From positions 1,426,001 through 1,490,000 of the forward strand of contig NZ_AP024861.1 in NCBI RefSeq assembly GCF_024346755.1: a DNA stretch of 64,000 bases, given 5' to 3'. This stretch comes from Vibrio aerogenes. Lineage in GTDB: Bacteria; Pseudomonadota; Gammaproteobacteria; Enterobacterales; Vibrionaceae. Numbering within the stretch: position 1 is the stretch's first letter; every line of letters starts with the position of its first letter. The notes below the pieces were generated by a model, which saw only the letters and a list, made by a program, of their open reading frames with translations, did no database searches and was not told the origin of the DNA. The position numbers were made by a program, and so were the translations under genes. Below are positions 1 through 8,906 of the stretch, piece after piece.

Positions 1-129
1 GGGCGTAATCCGGATAATCATATTTCACCAGACTCTTTCAGCAGTTTCGAAAGAAAGCACCTGAAAGAAGCCTTTAAGATTATTAGTGAGTTGCAGGATG
101 TAGCAAAGCTACGCTTTATTAAAGGATAG
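1..129 (+). CDS. C-terminal end of a DUF294-type nucleotidyltransferase-like signalling protein (partial)
   Basis: Frame 1 is open from the window edge to a TAG at 127-129 and gives 42 residues. The tail contains R-N-P-D near the start and then ERKHLKEAFKIISELQ and a final KLRF. This resembles, from memory, the C-terminal substrate-binding part of DUF294 nucleotidyltransferases that carry cyclic-nucleotide-binding and CBS domains. The next gene, a DnaQ-like exonuclease, starts 2 bases after the stop, and these two gene types are often paired in gammaproteobacteria, which supports the call. Only the last residues are visible, so the family assignment is tentative. Confidence 0.5.
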   Translation, partial: GRNPDNHISPDSFSSFERKHLKEAFKIISELQDVAKLRFIKG

Positions 130-131
130 TT

Positions 132-848
132 ATGTTTGAAATTATTAGACGGCATATTTCCGGGTGGCGAAAACTCAGCCAGCAGCATAAAGCATATGCA
201 GAAAGTGACATCGAGTGGACGCCGGGTTTGGCAAACTACTTCAGTACACCCTTACCCGAGCCGGATGCTTTGGTGCTTCAGCAGGATATGATTGCACTGG
301 ATTTTGAAACTTCCGGGGTTGATGCGGGGAAAGACCAGATTCTGAGTATTGGTTGGGTGCCGATGAATATGAGTCAGATTGATTTGGATGCCAGTCAGGA
401 AATTTTTATCAAACATCCGGAATATGTGAATGCCGGTTCGGCAACCATTAACCAGATCGTCCCGGATGCGCTGAAAAATGGTCTGGAACTGGATGATGCA
501 ATGTCACAATTGTTTGACGTTCTGGCTGGTAAAATTCCTGTGGTTCATGGCGCATGTATTGAAAAACAATTTATTGAAGCTTATCTGAAGAAGCGTTTCG
601 GCATCACCCATTTTCCCTGCTTCTGGATTGATACTCTCCGGGTTGAGAAGTCGATGACTTATTCAGGAAAAACAACGCTTGGGCGTAGTTTGCAGCTTCA
701 GGATGTCCGTAGTGCTTATGGTTTACCTGCTTACAATGCACACTCAGCTGCAATTGATGCACTTTCAGCTGCGGAACTTCTGATTGCACAGGTTAAATCC
801 ATTTTCAGAAATCACCCGCCACGATTATCCAAGATTGCCATGTTTTAA
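132..848 (+). CDS. DnaQ-family 3'-5' exonuclease (DEDDh)
   Basis: A 238-residue protein with the DEDDh exonuclease signature. Exo I is around residues 54-60 (ALDFETSG, giving Asp and Glu). Exo II lies in the middle, with HGACIEKQFIEAYL carrying a conserved region after a Val-His-Gly. Exo III is near residue 205 (HSAAIDALSAAELL), where His and Asp are five apart as in DEDDh enzymes. The fold matches the proofreading epsilon subunit, but the protein lacks the long C-terminal tail that binds the polymerase in DnaQ. It is more likely a stand-alone 3'-5' exonuclease of the PolC/DnaQ-like group. The start ATG is 2 bases after the preceding stop, so the two genes are probably co-transcribed. A strong hairpin follows the stop. 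Confidence 0.85.
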   Translation: MFEIIRRHISGWRKLSQQHKAYAESDIEWTPGLANYFSTPLPEPDALVLQQDMIALDFETSGVDAGKDQILSIGWVPMNMSQIDLDASQEIFIKHPEYVNAGSATINQIVPDALKNGLELDDAMSQLFDVLAGKIPVVHGACIEKQFIEAYLKKRFGITHFPCFWIDTLRVEKSMTYSGKTTLGRSLQLQDVRSAYGLPAYNAHSAAIDALSAAELLIAQVKSIFRNHPPRLSKIAMF

Positions 849-862
849 GTGATGTTTTCTAC

Positions 863-903
863 AGAGCCTCTGGTTGAGAAATCTCAGCCAGAGGCTCTTT
901 TTA
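863..903 (+). terminator. Rho-independent terminator after the exonuclease gene
   Basis: An 11-bp perfect stem (AGAGCCTCTGG at 863-873 with its complement at 888-898) closes a 14-base loop and is followed by a T run. It lies between the exonuclease stop and the convergent metal permease gene, so it may serve both directions. Confidence 0.8.
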
Positions 904-918
904 CATGATAAACACGCT

Positions 919-2085
919 CTAATCACTATGATGAATATGAGCTGGTGATTTGCGCCATGGCTTATGAAAGAATACAAGAAAACGCTTCCATAAATCCCTC
1001 AGGACCAGTCCGGCAAGTATCAGAGCAGCTGACCAGACCATCCAGGCAGGCATGAAGGCATGGCTGTGACCTAATTCGCTGCCAATATCGATTTGCCAGA
1101 ATCCGACCAGAAAATTCGTCAGATAACCAAATCCAATTGCGACACCAATGACTCCAGTCAGGTAGCCAATCAGCGTCCGGGTGCCCATCTCCTTGCGGAC
1201 AATACCGAGTGTTGCGACATTCGTTGCCGGACCAGCAAGAAGAAAGACTAATGTTGCGCCGGGAGAAACACCAGCCAGCATTAATCCTGCGGCTAAAGGT
1301 GTGGAGGCGGATGCACAGATATACATGGGGACACCTATCAGCGCCATAATCACCATTGCCCAGCCACCCTGACTGATTTCTGCCAGGGTATTTTCAGGGA
1401 CAAAAGCAATGACGCAGGCAGAAGCGATTAACCCAACGATCAGCCATAAAGATAAATCTCCAAGTAGCTCCGTGAACGCATAAACTTGTCCCTGCCAGAT
1501 ACGACCGCCCAAAGAAGATGGTGTTTTTTTACTGTGACAGCAGTGGCATGAAGGGGCTGGCTGATGCGCCTGTTGTATCTGAGGGGAAGGGGAGAAAGAC
1601 GCTTTTGTTGCAAGGGGGGCAGCCATTGAATACTGTACCGCCGTTTTAATTGTGATGGCCTGAGCTGTTTTTTTTCTCTCACCGAGGTTGACGAATACCG
1701 CAGCGGCGATGGCTGAACAGATTGCCGCAACCGGGCGAATGACGGTCATAAAAGGACCGAGTAAAGCGTAGGAGACAGCTATCGAGTCAACGCCTGTTTC
1801 CGGGGTTGAAATCAGAAATGCAGTTGTTGCGCCTTTCGATGCGCCGGCTCTGCGAAGCCCAACAGCGGCAGGGATGACGCCACAGGAACACAGCGGCAGA
1901 GGAATACCGAGAACTGCAGCTTTCACCGCAGGGAGAAGTCCCTGACCTTTTAAATGACGACCCAGGTAGTCGCTTTTGACGAAGGTTTGCAGCAGACCGG
2001 CGACACCCAATCCGAGTATCAGCCAAAATGCAGCATCCAGCCATAAATCCAGAAAAGCCTGACTAATGAGAGTGAGCGTGTTCAT
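919..2085 (-). CDS. SO_0444-type heavy-metal efflux permease
   Basis: A 388-residue multi-spanning membrane protein of the permease superfamily (DUF318/ArsP-like; SO_0444 Cu/Zn efflux type). Hydrophobic segments fill residues 1-30, 45-160, 205-310 and 320-360. The family motif PLPLCSCGVIPAAVGLRR is near residue 60, and a second half contains STPLAAGLMLAGVSPG. Between the two halves is a soluble Cys/His-rich stretch (PSCHCCHSKK, around residue 180) suited to metal binding. The gene overlaps the 3' end of the upstream MerR gene by 23 bases, so it is translationally coupled to a regulator whose metal site looks like ZntR. Export of a divalent soft metal such as Zn, Cd or Pb is inferred, and the exact ion is unknown. 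Confidence 0.8.
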   Translation of the reverse strand: MNTLTLISQAFLDLWLDAAFWLILGLGVAGLLQTFVKSDYLGRHLKGQGLLPAVKAAVLGIPLPLCSCGVIPAAVGLRRAGASKGATTAFLISTPETGVDSIAVSYALLGPFMTVIRPVAAICSAIAAAVFVNLGERKKTAQAITIKTAVQYSMAAPLATKASFSPSPQIQQAHQPAPSCHCCHSKKTPSSLGGRIWQGQVYAFTELLGDLSLWLIVGLIASACVIAFVPENTLAEISQGGWAMVIMALIGVPMYICASASTPLAAGLMLAGVSPGATLVFLLAGPATNVATLGIVRKEMGTRTLIGYLTGVIGVAIGFGYLTNFLVGFWQIDIGSELGHSHAFMPAWMVWSAALILAGLVLRDLWKRFLVFFHKPWRKSPAHIHHSD

Positions 2086-2509
2086 AGAACGATTCCCCCT
2101 GAGACTCGGTATCGGCCAGTGCCGTAAGAATCGTGCAGTGTTCCGCAGAATGATTGCCGCCGCAACAACGGTTATTCATCAGTGCCAGGGCTTCATACAT
2201 GCGTTGAAGTTCCTGAATTTTTTGTCTTATTTCTGATTGTTTAGCTTCAGTGATTGCTTTTACTTCTTCACAGGTGTGTTGATCCCGGGCAATCTCCAGT
2301 GTCAGTAATTCCGCAATTTCTTTTAAGCTGAAACCAATATTTTGTGCCCGCTGAATGAATCTCAGACGCTCGACACTGTGTGCATCAAACAGCCGGTAGC
2401 CATTTTTATCTCTTTCAGCCTGCAATAAACCTTGTTTTTCATAGTATCTAATAGTCTCAGAGGTCACACCGGTTCTTTTTGCCAGCTCTCCTCTTTTTAA
2501 TGTCGCCAT
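2063..2509 (-). CDS. MerR-family metal-responsive regulator (ZntR/CadR/PbrR-like)
   Basis: A 148-residue regulator with the MerR winged-helix domain at residues 5-70 (KRTGVTSETIRYYEKQGLL), a dimerisation helix, and a C-terminal metal loop. The metal residues match the ZntR pattern: a Cys at the start of the long helix (HTCEEVKAIT) and the loop CCGGNHSAEHC, in which Cys-Cys, His and Cys are spaced as in ZntR. This favours Zn, Cd or Pb over Cu(I). The extra C-terminal tail ends in H-A-H-S-H. It is the first gene of a two-gene operon with the SO_0444-like permease, and a MerR-type promoter with a long spacer lies just upstream. The cognate metal is inferred. Confidence 0.85.
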   Translation of the reverse strand: MATLKRGELAKRTGVTSETIRYYEKQGLLQAERDKNGYRLFDAHSVERLRFIQRAQNIGFSLKEIAELLTLEIARDQHTCEEVKAITEAKQSEIRQKIQELQRMYEALALMNNRCCGGNHSAEHCTILTALADTESQGESFYEHAHSH

Positions 2510-2541
2510 ATCCGGTTCCCTTGAACGTTGCTTTCACTATT

Positions 2542-2573
2542 ACTATAAACCTTGGTCTTAACTACAGGGTCAA
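2542..2573 (-). promoter_or_regulatory. MerR-type promoter with 20-bp spacer
   Basis: Reading the minus strand, a -35 element TTGACC (2573-2568) and a -10 element TATAGT (2547-2542) are separated by 20 bases instead of about 17. An imperfect dyad, ACCCTG...CAAGGT, fills the spacer. A long spacer with a dyad is the hallmark of promoters that MerR-family proteins activate by untwisting. It lies 33 bases upstream of the merR-like ATG. The rest of the 2574-2776 interval shows no supportable gene. Confidence 0.75.
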
Positions 2574-2776
2574 GTTTTTTATTGATGAACACTGAAGCCG
2601 GGAGAGCATCACTTTTTGCTGGAATATCATCGACAGAAAAATTATTTTATGGCCAGGACAGAAAGCCAACTGGTTATCTAAATGATAAAAGCAGACAGCG
2701 TGACAAGGTGTTGCTGTCTGCTTTTCAGAACGAAGGGAAATCCCTGAATGAGTTGAATGAATTGGCGAAAAGATGA

Positions 2777-4249
2777 CTATTTTGCAGATAATGCCCGTAC
2801 CGTTTCTTTTGCTCCCTTTTCAATCAGTGACTGATAAGCTGCAGAAACGGCCTCTATGACTTGAGAGTTCTGACCAATATCGGGGGTGAATATGGCTTCA
2901 ACTCCCAGCAGTGCCGGAACGACTGAAGTATTGAACCCATGTTGATCGCAGATCGCCCGAAGGGCATCTGCCATCGGATCTTTCACTTCAATTGGGTTAT
3001 TTTGCTCATCAACACCTGCAACATATCGCATCCACCCTGCAATACCGGTTGCGATCCATGTAAAATCAGTTCCCTGTGACAGGTGATAGCGTAAACTTCC
3101 CCCGAGTCGTTGAGGAATTTTCTGGCTGCCATCCATCGCAATCTGCCATGTTTTATGTTTCAGGGCCGGGTTGCTGTAACGTTCAATCAATAGTGCGGCA
3201 TAGCTTTCCAGATTGGTCCCTGCCGGCATATTCAGAGATGGGGCCTGAGCTTTGAGCATCATATCCAGAGCGGCTTTGCGGTATCCTTCGTCAGTCATCG
3301 TGTCTGCAATATGTTCAAAGCCACCCAGATAGCCGAGATAGGCCAGAAATGAGTGGCTTCCGTTCAGCATGCGAAGCTTCATTTCCTCATAGGGGACAAC
3401 ATCGGTGACAAAGGTTGCACCTGCCAGATCCCAGTCCGGTCTGCCTGCAACAAAGTTATCTTCAATGACCCATTGGCTGAAAGGTTCGCAGGCAATACTG
3501 CAGGGATCATCGACGCCAAGTAGCTGACTGATTTCATTCAGTGTTTCTGGCGTCGCTGCCGGCACAATTCTGTCGACCATCGTACAGGGAAAAGTGACAT
3601 GAGCTTCAATCCATTGCGCCAGCGTTTCATCCAGCTGACGGGCAAATGCCAGGATTGCAGTTTTAGCCACGTGACCATTCTCCTGAATATTGTCACAAGG
3701 CATGACCGTGAATGGCGCAAGTCCGCGTTCACGGCGTTTTTTCAAAGCTTGTACGATATATCCAAGTGCAGACTGAGGCTGTTCAGGGGTCGCCAAATCA
3801 GCAATCACCAGCGGGTTGCCCGTGTCCAGTGTTCCAGTTGCGGGATCGATACAGTAGCCCTTTTCGGTAATTGTCATAGAGACAATCGCAACCTGAGGCT
3901 CTGCCATTTTTTCGATAATTGTATTCATCCCATCCAGACCAGGATGTAATGCCTGTATGACTGACCCAACCACTTTTATCTCTGTGGCCTGCGCACCTTT
4001 TTCGACAACCGTATACAGGTAATCCTGCTCACGCAATGACTGAATGAGAGGCCCTCCGCTAAACAGATTGATACCGCAAATCCCCCAGTCACTGTCTGAC
4101 TTTTTTGCCAGTTCATCCGTATATAAAGCCTGATGAGCGCGGTGAAATGCACCAAAACCAAGGTGAACGATTTTGGTTTTCAGTTTTTGCCGGTCATAGT
4201 CAGGGACTTTTGCAGATAAAGGAAGCTGAGTATTGCTGATGTTTTTCAT
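2777..4249 (-). CDS. uxuB: D-mannonate oxidoreductase (fructuronate reductase)
   Basis: A 490-residue long-chain mannitol dehydrogenase-family protein that matches remembered E. coli UxuB closely along its length. Shared segments include VHLGFGAFHRAHQALYT near the N-terminus, TFPCTMVDRIVPAATPETL in the middle, and MKLRMLNGSHSFLAYLGYLGG with the family Lys-x5-Asn-x2-His catalytic pattern. It interconverts D-fructuronate and D-mannonate with NAD(H) in glucuronate catabolism. The start at 4249 was chosen over a longer reading because AGGAAC lies just upstream and the family begins here; the extra N-terminal residues upstream look non-coding. It is divergent from uxuR-uxuA across a region with two palindromic operators. 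Confidence 0.93.
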   Translation of the reverse strand: MKNISNTQLPLSAKVPDYDRQKLKTKIVHLGFGAFHRAHQALYTDELAKKSDSDWGICGINLFSGGPLIQSLREQDYLYTVVEKGAQATEIKVVGSVIQALHPGLDGMNTIIEKMAEPQVAIVSMTITEKGYCIDPATGTLDTGNPLVIADLATPEQPQSALGYIVQALKKRRERGLAPFTVMPCDNIQENGHVAKTAILAFARQLDETLAQWIEAHVTFPCTMVDRIVPAATPETLNEISQLLGVDDPCSIACEPFSQWVIEDNFVAGRPDWDLAGATFVTDVVPYEEMKLRMLNGSHSFLAYLGYLGGFEHIADTMTDEGYRKAALDMMLKAQAPSLNMPAGTNLESYAALLIERYSNPALKHKTWQIAMDGSQKIPQRLGGSLRYHLSQGTDFTWIATGIAGWMRYVAGVDEQNNPIEVKDPMADALRAICDQHGFNTSVVPALLGVEAIFTPDIGQNSQVIEAVSAAYQSLIEKGAKETVRALSAK

Positions 4250-4383
4250 AATGTTGTTCCTGTAAATATGCCTGAACCAAAAACCAAAGCCTTTGATAAT
4301 CATGGGTTTTGGTTAATCCTTTTTTAGGGTCAACAGACCCTGGGATGTCTGTGATCAGTCCGGATTATGGCTCAGGTGTGTGA

Positions 4384-4399
4384 TATTGGTCAACCAATA
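4384..4399. promoter_or_regulatory. UxuR operator 1
   Basis: TATTGGT-CA-ACCAATA is a perfect 7+7 dyad with a 2-base centre. It agrees with the known UxuR/ExuR core, ATTGGT..ACCAAT. It is nearer to uxuB. Confidence 0.8.
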
Positions 4400-4506
4400 C
4401 TGTGCTGTTCTTGTGATGGTGATTCATTTTCGGGGTGATATCGTTTATTTCAGTGTTTATTTCAGTGCTTATTTCCTCTTTCCTCTAACCAAAATTGTGA
4501 GATTAA

Positions 4507-4528
4507 TTAAATTGGTTGACCAATTTAA
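4507..4528. promoter_or_regulatory. UxuR operator 2
   Basis: Perfect 10-bp arms TTAAATTGGT and ACCAATTTAA flank a TG centre. The core is the same as in operator 1, and the site is nearer to uxuR. Two matching dyads between divergent uxu genes next to a UxuR-like gene make repression of both directions likely. Confidence 0.85.
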
Positions 4529-4611
4529 TGGCGGTGATAGTATACGACAATAATGACTGGCTGTGATGACTTTGCGCTCATCCGGCTTTGGATAACACTA
4601 GAGATATTACG

Positions 4612-5343
4612 ATGATCACACCGAAGCGCCTGTATCAGGAAATAGGCATGACATTACAGCAGCGTATCTTTTCCGGAGAGTTTTGTGCAGGTGAACGTCT
4701 GCCGCCGGAACGTGAGATTGCCGAAGCGATGCAGGTCAGCCGCTCTGTTGTTAGAGAAGCCATTATTATGCTTGAACTTCACGGCTTGGTCGAAGTGCGC
4801 AAAGGCTCCGGGGTGTATGTGATATCTCAGGAAGAAAATCATCAAATACCGGAGAGTCAGGTAAAAAATGAGCCTGATTTCGGTCCGTTTGAATTTTTGC
4901 AGGCCCGGCAGGTGATTGAGAGCCAAATCGCCAGTTTCGCTGCAGATAATGTGACCAAGAGTGATATTTTTAAACTGCGGGATGCTTTGGATACGGAGCA
5001 TCAACAGCTGGAAACAGGGTATGGTGATTACGATGGTGATGAGATGTTTCACCTGACGATAGCTGATGCATCCCAAAACAGTGTACTCAGCAACATTGTC
5101 AAAGACTTATGGCTGCAACGCGACCAAAGTCCGATGTGGCGGCAACTTCATGCCCGGATTACGGATGTGACTTACCGGGCTGCGTGGCTTGCAGATCATG
5201 AAAAGATTTTACATGCATTGCAGCGCAAAGATCCCGAAGCTGCAAGAGAAGCGATGTGGCAGCATCTTGAGAACGTCAAGCAGACATTGTTTGAGTTATC
5301 TGATGTGGATGATCCTCAGTTTGATGGTTTTTTGTTCAGATAA
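4612..5343 (+). CDS. uxuR: GntR/FadR-family regulator of hexuronate use (UxuR-like)
   Basis: A 243-residue FadR-subfamily GntR regulator. The N-terminal winged helix covers residues 5-75, with GERLPPEREIAEAMQVSRSV followed by VVREAIIMLELHGLVEVRKG as in UxuR and ExuR. An all-helical FCD ligand domain follows, with acidic and His residues typical of metal or uronate binding (FHLTIADAS; WLADHEKILHAL). The ATG at 4612 matches the family's usual start; an upstream TTG would only add poorly conserved residues. It is the first gene of an operon with uxuA (57-base gap) and diverges from uxuB. The flanking operators match the UxuR/ExuR consensus, so autoregulation and fructuronate-type induction are inferred. 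Confidence 0.88.
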   Translation: MITPKRLYQEIGMTLQQRIFSGEFCAGERLPPEREIAEAMQVSRSVVREAIIMLELHGLVEVRKGSGVYVISQEENHQIPESQVKNEPDFGPFEFLQARQVIESQIASFAADNVTKSDIFKLRDALDTEHQQLETGYGDYDGDEMFHLTIADASQNSVLSNIVKDLWLQRDQSPMWRQLHARITDVTYRAAWLADHEKILHALQRKDPEAAREAMWQHLENVKQTLFELSDVDDPQFDGFLFR

Positions 5344-5399
5344 TCTCAGGGCTGCTAACCCCTGAAAGTCTGCTCAGTCGATAATAAAGGTATTCAATT

Positions 5400-6587
5400 A
5401 TGGAACAGACATGGCGCTGGTATGGGCCTGAAGATCCGGTCTCGCTGGATGATATTAAACAAGCCGGAGCAACAGGTATTGTCAATGCACTACACCACAT
5501 TCCAAATGGGGAAGTGTGGCATAAAGATGAAATTCTGCAGCGAAAAGCATTGATTGAGGCGAAAGGATTCACATGGTCTGTTGTAGAAAGTGTTCCTGTG
5601 CACGAAGAGATCAAAACCCGTTCAGGAAATTATGAACAGTGGATTGAAAACTATAAACAATCGTTAAAAAATCTGGCTGAATGCGGGATTGATACAGTGT
5701 GTTATAACTTCATGCCCGTCCTTGACTGGACCCGGACCGATCTTGAATATGAGCTGGCCGATGGCTCAAAAGCGCTGCGGTTTGATCAGATTGAATTTGC
5801 TGCTTTTGAGTTGTTTATTTTGCAGCGTCCCGGAGCGCAAGCAGATTACACTGCTCAGGAGCAGGCAGAAGCGAAGGCTCGCTTTGATTGTATGAGTCAG
5901 GCTGAGATTGAAAAGCTTACCTCAAATATTATCGCTGGTCTTCCCGGCGCTGAAGAAGGCTATACGCTGGCGGAGTTTCAGGCTCGTCTGGATACCTATA
6001 AAGACATCGATAAAGAAAAGCTACGTGAACATATGGTTCTTTTTCTGAAAGAGCTGATACCTGTTTGTGAGCAGTATGGACTGAAACTTGCTGTTCATCC
6101 GGATGATCCGCCGCGTCCTATTCTGGGGCTGCCAAGGATTGTTTCAACCATCGAAGATATTGAAGCGCTGACAACGGCGGTTCCGAGTCCGGCGAACGGT
6201 ATTACTATGTGTACGGGCTCTTATGGTGTCAGGGGGGATAACGATCTGGTCCGGATGATAGAGTCTTACGGTGAGCGGATTTATTTCACCCATCTGCGTT
6301 CAACGCAACGGGAAGAAAACCAGAAAAGCTTTCATGAAGCGGCACATCTGGAAGGTGACGTGGATATGTACAACGTGGTGATGGCGTTATTGAAAGAAGA
6401 AGATCGCCGAAGCCGCACCGGGGATAGCCGCATGATTCCGATGCGTCCTGATCATGGCCATCAGATGATTGATGATCTGCGTAAACAAACCAATCCGGGT
6501 TATTCATGTATCGGGCGTTTGAAAGGACTGGCGGAAATTCGTGGTATGGAGCTGGCATTGAAAAAGGCATTTTTTCAATCCAAATGA
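5400..6587 (+). CDS. uxuA: D-mannonate dehydratase
   Basis: A 395-residue TIM-barrel enzyme of the UxuA family. It converts D-mannonate to 2-keto-3-deoxygluconate, the step after UxuB. Family landmarks are the N-terminal [19 protein letters not shown], the metal-site regions [20 protein letters not shown] and [22 protein letters not shown], and the terminal [13 protein letters not shown]. The length equals that of E. coli UxuA (394). It follows uxuR in the same direction. KdgK and KdgA, needed for the next steps, are not in the window. Confidence 0.95.
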   Translation: MEQTWRWYGPEDPVSLDDIKQAGATGIVNALHHIPNGEVWHKDEILQRKALIEAKGFTWSVVESVPVHEEIKTRSGNYEQWIENYKQSLKNLAECGIDTVCYNFMPVLDWTRTDLEYELADGSKALRFDQIEFAAFELFILQRPGAQADYTAQEQAEAKARFDCMSQAEIEKLTSNIIAGLPGAEEGYTLAEFQARLDTYKDIDKEKLREHMVLFLKELIPVCEQYGLKLAVHPDDPPRPILGLPRIVSTIEDIEALTTAVPSPANGITMCTGSYGVRGDNDLVRMIESYGERIYFTHLRSTQREENQKSFHEAAHLEGDVDMYNVVMALLKEEDRRSRTGDSRMIPMRPDHGHQMIDDLRKQTNPGYSCIGRLKGLAEIRGMELALKKAFFQSK

Positions 6588-6603
6588 TCCTCCCCTGTTT
6601 TCC

Positions 6604-6636
6604 TGACAATTTCCCGGTGTCGCCGGGAAATTGTCA
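6604..6636. terminator. Bidirectional terminator between uxuA and MFS gene
   Basis: A perfect 14-bp inverted repeat (TGACAATTTCCCGG and its complement) closes a 5-base loop between two convergent genes. The T tracts are weak, so efficiency is unknown. Confidence 0.75.
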
Positions 6637-6646
6637 CTGGTATCTG

Positions 6647-7864
6647 TTACACAGTTTTTACCGGGTCTGCTTTTTCCCTGTCGACCATTTGGTAGAGAAT
6701 GACCCAAAGCATACATAAGACTAATGCTATCCGGGTACAGCCAATAATCCCCTGCCATCCCCAGACCTGATAAAAAGGCTCCAGTGCAAAGACGCCGAGA
6801 CTGGCTCCGGCATAATAAAACAGACTGTAAAGGGCCATCGCACTTCCTTTTGCTGCGTTAACGCTGCGCCCCACCAGTGTACTTGCCTGTGCATGGCAAA
6901 AGAAGAAGCCGACAGAGGTAAGAATCAGACCTGTGATGATCATCGGCATCTGGCTGAAGCTCAGACATATGTTGGCCAAAAGCATCATAAACAAGCCTGT
7001 GATGACTCCGGAAATTAAACGATGTTTCTTTGAAAAGCGGCCCGCCAGCGAAGCACTGGCTGTACCGCCAAGCAGTGTCAGAAACAGCAGGCTGCGCAGA
7101 TCACTGGGAATGTAGTAGGGCGCTTTACTCAGTGTGAGCATTAAATAGTTGAACTGATTGACATAGGTTCCGAACGCCAGCCCGATGAGCAGGTAAATCA
7201 AAAGTAACTGTGGGCGTTTCATGTGTGACATATAACCATGCACGCAGGAGCGGAGACAAAATTTTTCCCGCCGGAAATGGTGTTGCTCCGGTAGTAGCAT
7301 ATAAATCACAACAAAAAAGAGCAGACTGATTCCTCCCAGAATATATCCGGCAGCGTTCCAGTTGCCAAAATAAGTGGCTCCGGCTCCGCCAAGAATCCGG
7401 CTGCATAGTCCGCCCAGTGTGTTAGCCGAAATATAGAGCCCGACAGCAGAAGCAAGCCAGCTTTTCCTGAGCTCTTCCCTTAAAAGTGGTACCGCGACTG
7501 CCGGGCATACGGCAAGAAATACACCCTGAAAAAAACGGAGTATCAAAAATATCGAATAATTTTCTGCGAAAGGTAAAAGTATCGACACACCAATACCCAG
7601 ACCTGTGCCAGCTAACAGGATTTTGCTTCGTCCGGCAGCATCTGACCAGCTGGCAAACAATATTAAACCAACCCCGATCCCCAGCAATGGTAAAGACATG
7701 GCTAAATTTGTGTCCAGGGAATTGAGGTGAAAGCTTTCCTGAATCAGAGGAAGTAAAGGCTGTATCCAGTAGATATTGGCAAATGTCACCACTGAACAAA
7801 GGCAGACAGCTAACACTAAACGGCTGTATCGGGTCAGATTTTTCACTTGATTTGATATCTCCAC
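6647..7864 (-). CDS. Major facilitator superfamily transporter (YnfM-like)
   Basis: A 405-residue membrane protein with about twelve hydrophobic segments. MFS landmarks include MSLPLLGIGVGLILFASWSDAAGRSKILLAG, in which the loop 2-3 Asp-x2-Gly-Arg signature is clear, and a symmetrical second half (LLFLTLLGGTASASLAGRFSKKH). The N-terminus (TFANIYWIQPLLPLIQESF) is like that of the YnfM/inner-membrane drug or metabolite exporter group. It diverges from a LysR-type regulator, a common arrangement in which the regulator controls the transporter. The substrate cannot be read from the sequence. Confidence 0.8.
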   Translation of the reverse strand: MEISNQVKNLTRYSRLVLAVCLCSVVTFANIYWIQPLLPLIQESFHLNSLDTNLAMSLPLLGIGVGLILFASWSDAAGRSKILLAGTGLGIGVSILLPFAENYSIFLILRFFQGVFLAVCPAVAVPLLREELRKSWLASAVGLYISANTLGGLCSRILGGAGATYFGNWNAAGYILGGISLLFFVVIYMLLPEQHHFRREKFCLRSCVHGYMSHMKRPQLLLIYLLIGLAFGTYVNQFNYLMLTLSKAPYYIPSDLRSLLFLTLLGGTASASLAGRFSKKHRLISGVITGLFMMLLANICLSFSQMPMIITGLILTSVGFFFCHAQASTLVGRSVNAAKGSAMALYSLFYYAGASLGVFALEPFYQVWGWQGIIGCTRIALVLCMLWVILYQMVDREKADPVKTV

Positions 7865-7973
7865 TGCTTAAAGGCCAGATATCCCAAATCTGGGTATATA
7901 CGGATCAACTGAATCTTTTAGCAGCATACCGCTTCAGTCTGAATAAATAAAATATGTTGTTTTTATACTATCC

Positions 7974-7988
7974 ATAAATATAATTTAT
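7974..7988. promoter_or_regulatory. Candidate LysR operator
   Basis: The dyad ATAAAT-ATA-ATTTAT sits between the divergent MFS and LysR genes, about 34 bases before the LysR ATG. It fits the loose T-N11-A rule. The AT richness of the region lowers confidence. Confidence 0.4.
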
Positions 7989-8021
7989 AGTGGTGGGTTT
8001 AATTTCAGGGGTGGGGTATAG

Positions 8022-8906
8022 ATGGAACTGAAACAGTTACAGTACTTTGTTTGCGTCGTGGAGCAGGGATCGATTTCAGGTGCGGCACGACGTCTTGATT
8101 TAGCTCAACCTGCCATTAGTGCCAGTATGAAAAAACTTGAATCTGAGCTGAAACTCCCACTATTTCATCGCCGGGAGCGGGGGGTTAGTTTGACTCATGA
8201 GGGACAGGCTTTTCTTCAGCATGCGCGACAGATATTGACTCAGGCCAATGATGCAAAGTTACTGATGCAGGCATTTGAAGGATTAGATCATGGTGAGGTT
8301 CAGGTCGGTGTACCGAGTATGCTGGGGTCTTATTTTTTACCGCCCATCCTGATGGCATTTAAACATCAGTATCCGGGCTTATCTGTGAATGTCGTTGACT
8401 CGGGAACCCGGAGTATTCGTCAGGCCTTAATGGACGGTGATCTGGAGCTGGGGGTTGTTGCCAGTAATGATGTGTTACCTGAGCTGGCAAGTGAAAGACT
8501 ACTCGAAGAAGAAATGGTTGTTTGTATGGCCGAAGATCATCCGCTTGCCGGGAAAGAAACGATTGATCATACAGACTTTCTTTCCTGCGAACTGGTTTTA
8601 TTCCGAAAGGGATATTATCACTACTCTTTGATTGAGAAGATCAGCCAGCAGGAAAAAATACAACCTACAATTGCCTTTACAACGAATTTGTTACCTTTAA
8701 CTAAAGCCATTATCCGCCAGGGATATGCTATTTGTCCTATGTGGAAAATAGCCGTTCAACAGGAAGACCACATCGTTACCCGGCCGTTTACAGAACCATT
8801 TGTGATTGAACTCAGTCTTGCGTGGCGCAAGGACACTTATCTGTCACGGGCAAACCAGACATTCAGGGACTTTGTTTTGAATGCAGTCCGCCACGATCAT
8901 GTTTGA
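8022..8906 (+). CDS. LysR-family transcriptional regulator
   Basis: A 294-residue LysR protein. The N-terminal winged helix is at residues 1-60 (LKQLQYFVCVVEQGSISGAA, then LDLAQPAISASMKKLE), and a periplasmic-binding-like co-inducer domain follows from about residue 90 to the end (VQVGVPSMLGSYFLPPIL). The length is standard. It is divergent from the MFS transporter gene with a small palindrome between them, so it probably regulates that gene. The co-inducer is unknown. Confidence 0.88.
   Translation: MELKQLQYFVCVVEQGSISGAARRLDLAQPAISASMKKLESELKLPLFHRRERGVSLTHEGQAFLQHARQILTQANDAKLLMQAFEGLDHGEVQVGVPSMLGSYFLPPILMAFKHQYPGLSVNVVDSGTRSIRQALMDGDLELGVVASNDVLPELASERLLEEEMVVCMAEDHPLAGKETIDHTDFLSCELVLFRKGYYHYSLIEKISQQEKIQPTIAFTTNLLPLTKAIIRQGYAICPMWKIAVQQEDHIVTRPFTEPFVIELSLAWRKDTYLSRANQTFRDFVLNAVRHDHV

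Larger units (their letters stand above)
4250..4611. promoter_or_regulatory. uxuB / uxuR-uxuA divergent control region
   Basis: A 362-bp region between divergent uxuB and uxuR. It holds two palindromic UxuR/ExuR-type sites (listed separately). A possible CRP site, TGTGATATTGGTCAAC at 4379-4394, overlaps the first operator and has a good left half and a weak right half. No open reading frame here is convincing. Confidence 0.7.

Noticed and set aside
2552..2776. A 74-residue open frame on the plus strand between the MerR promoter and uxuB
   Set aside because: It has no ribosome site, overlaps the MerR-type promoter, and shows no family features.
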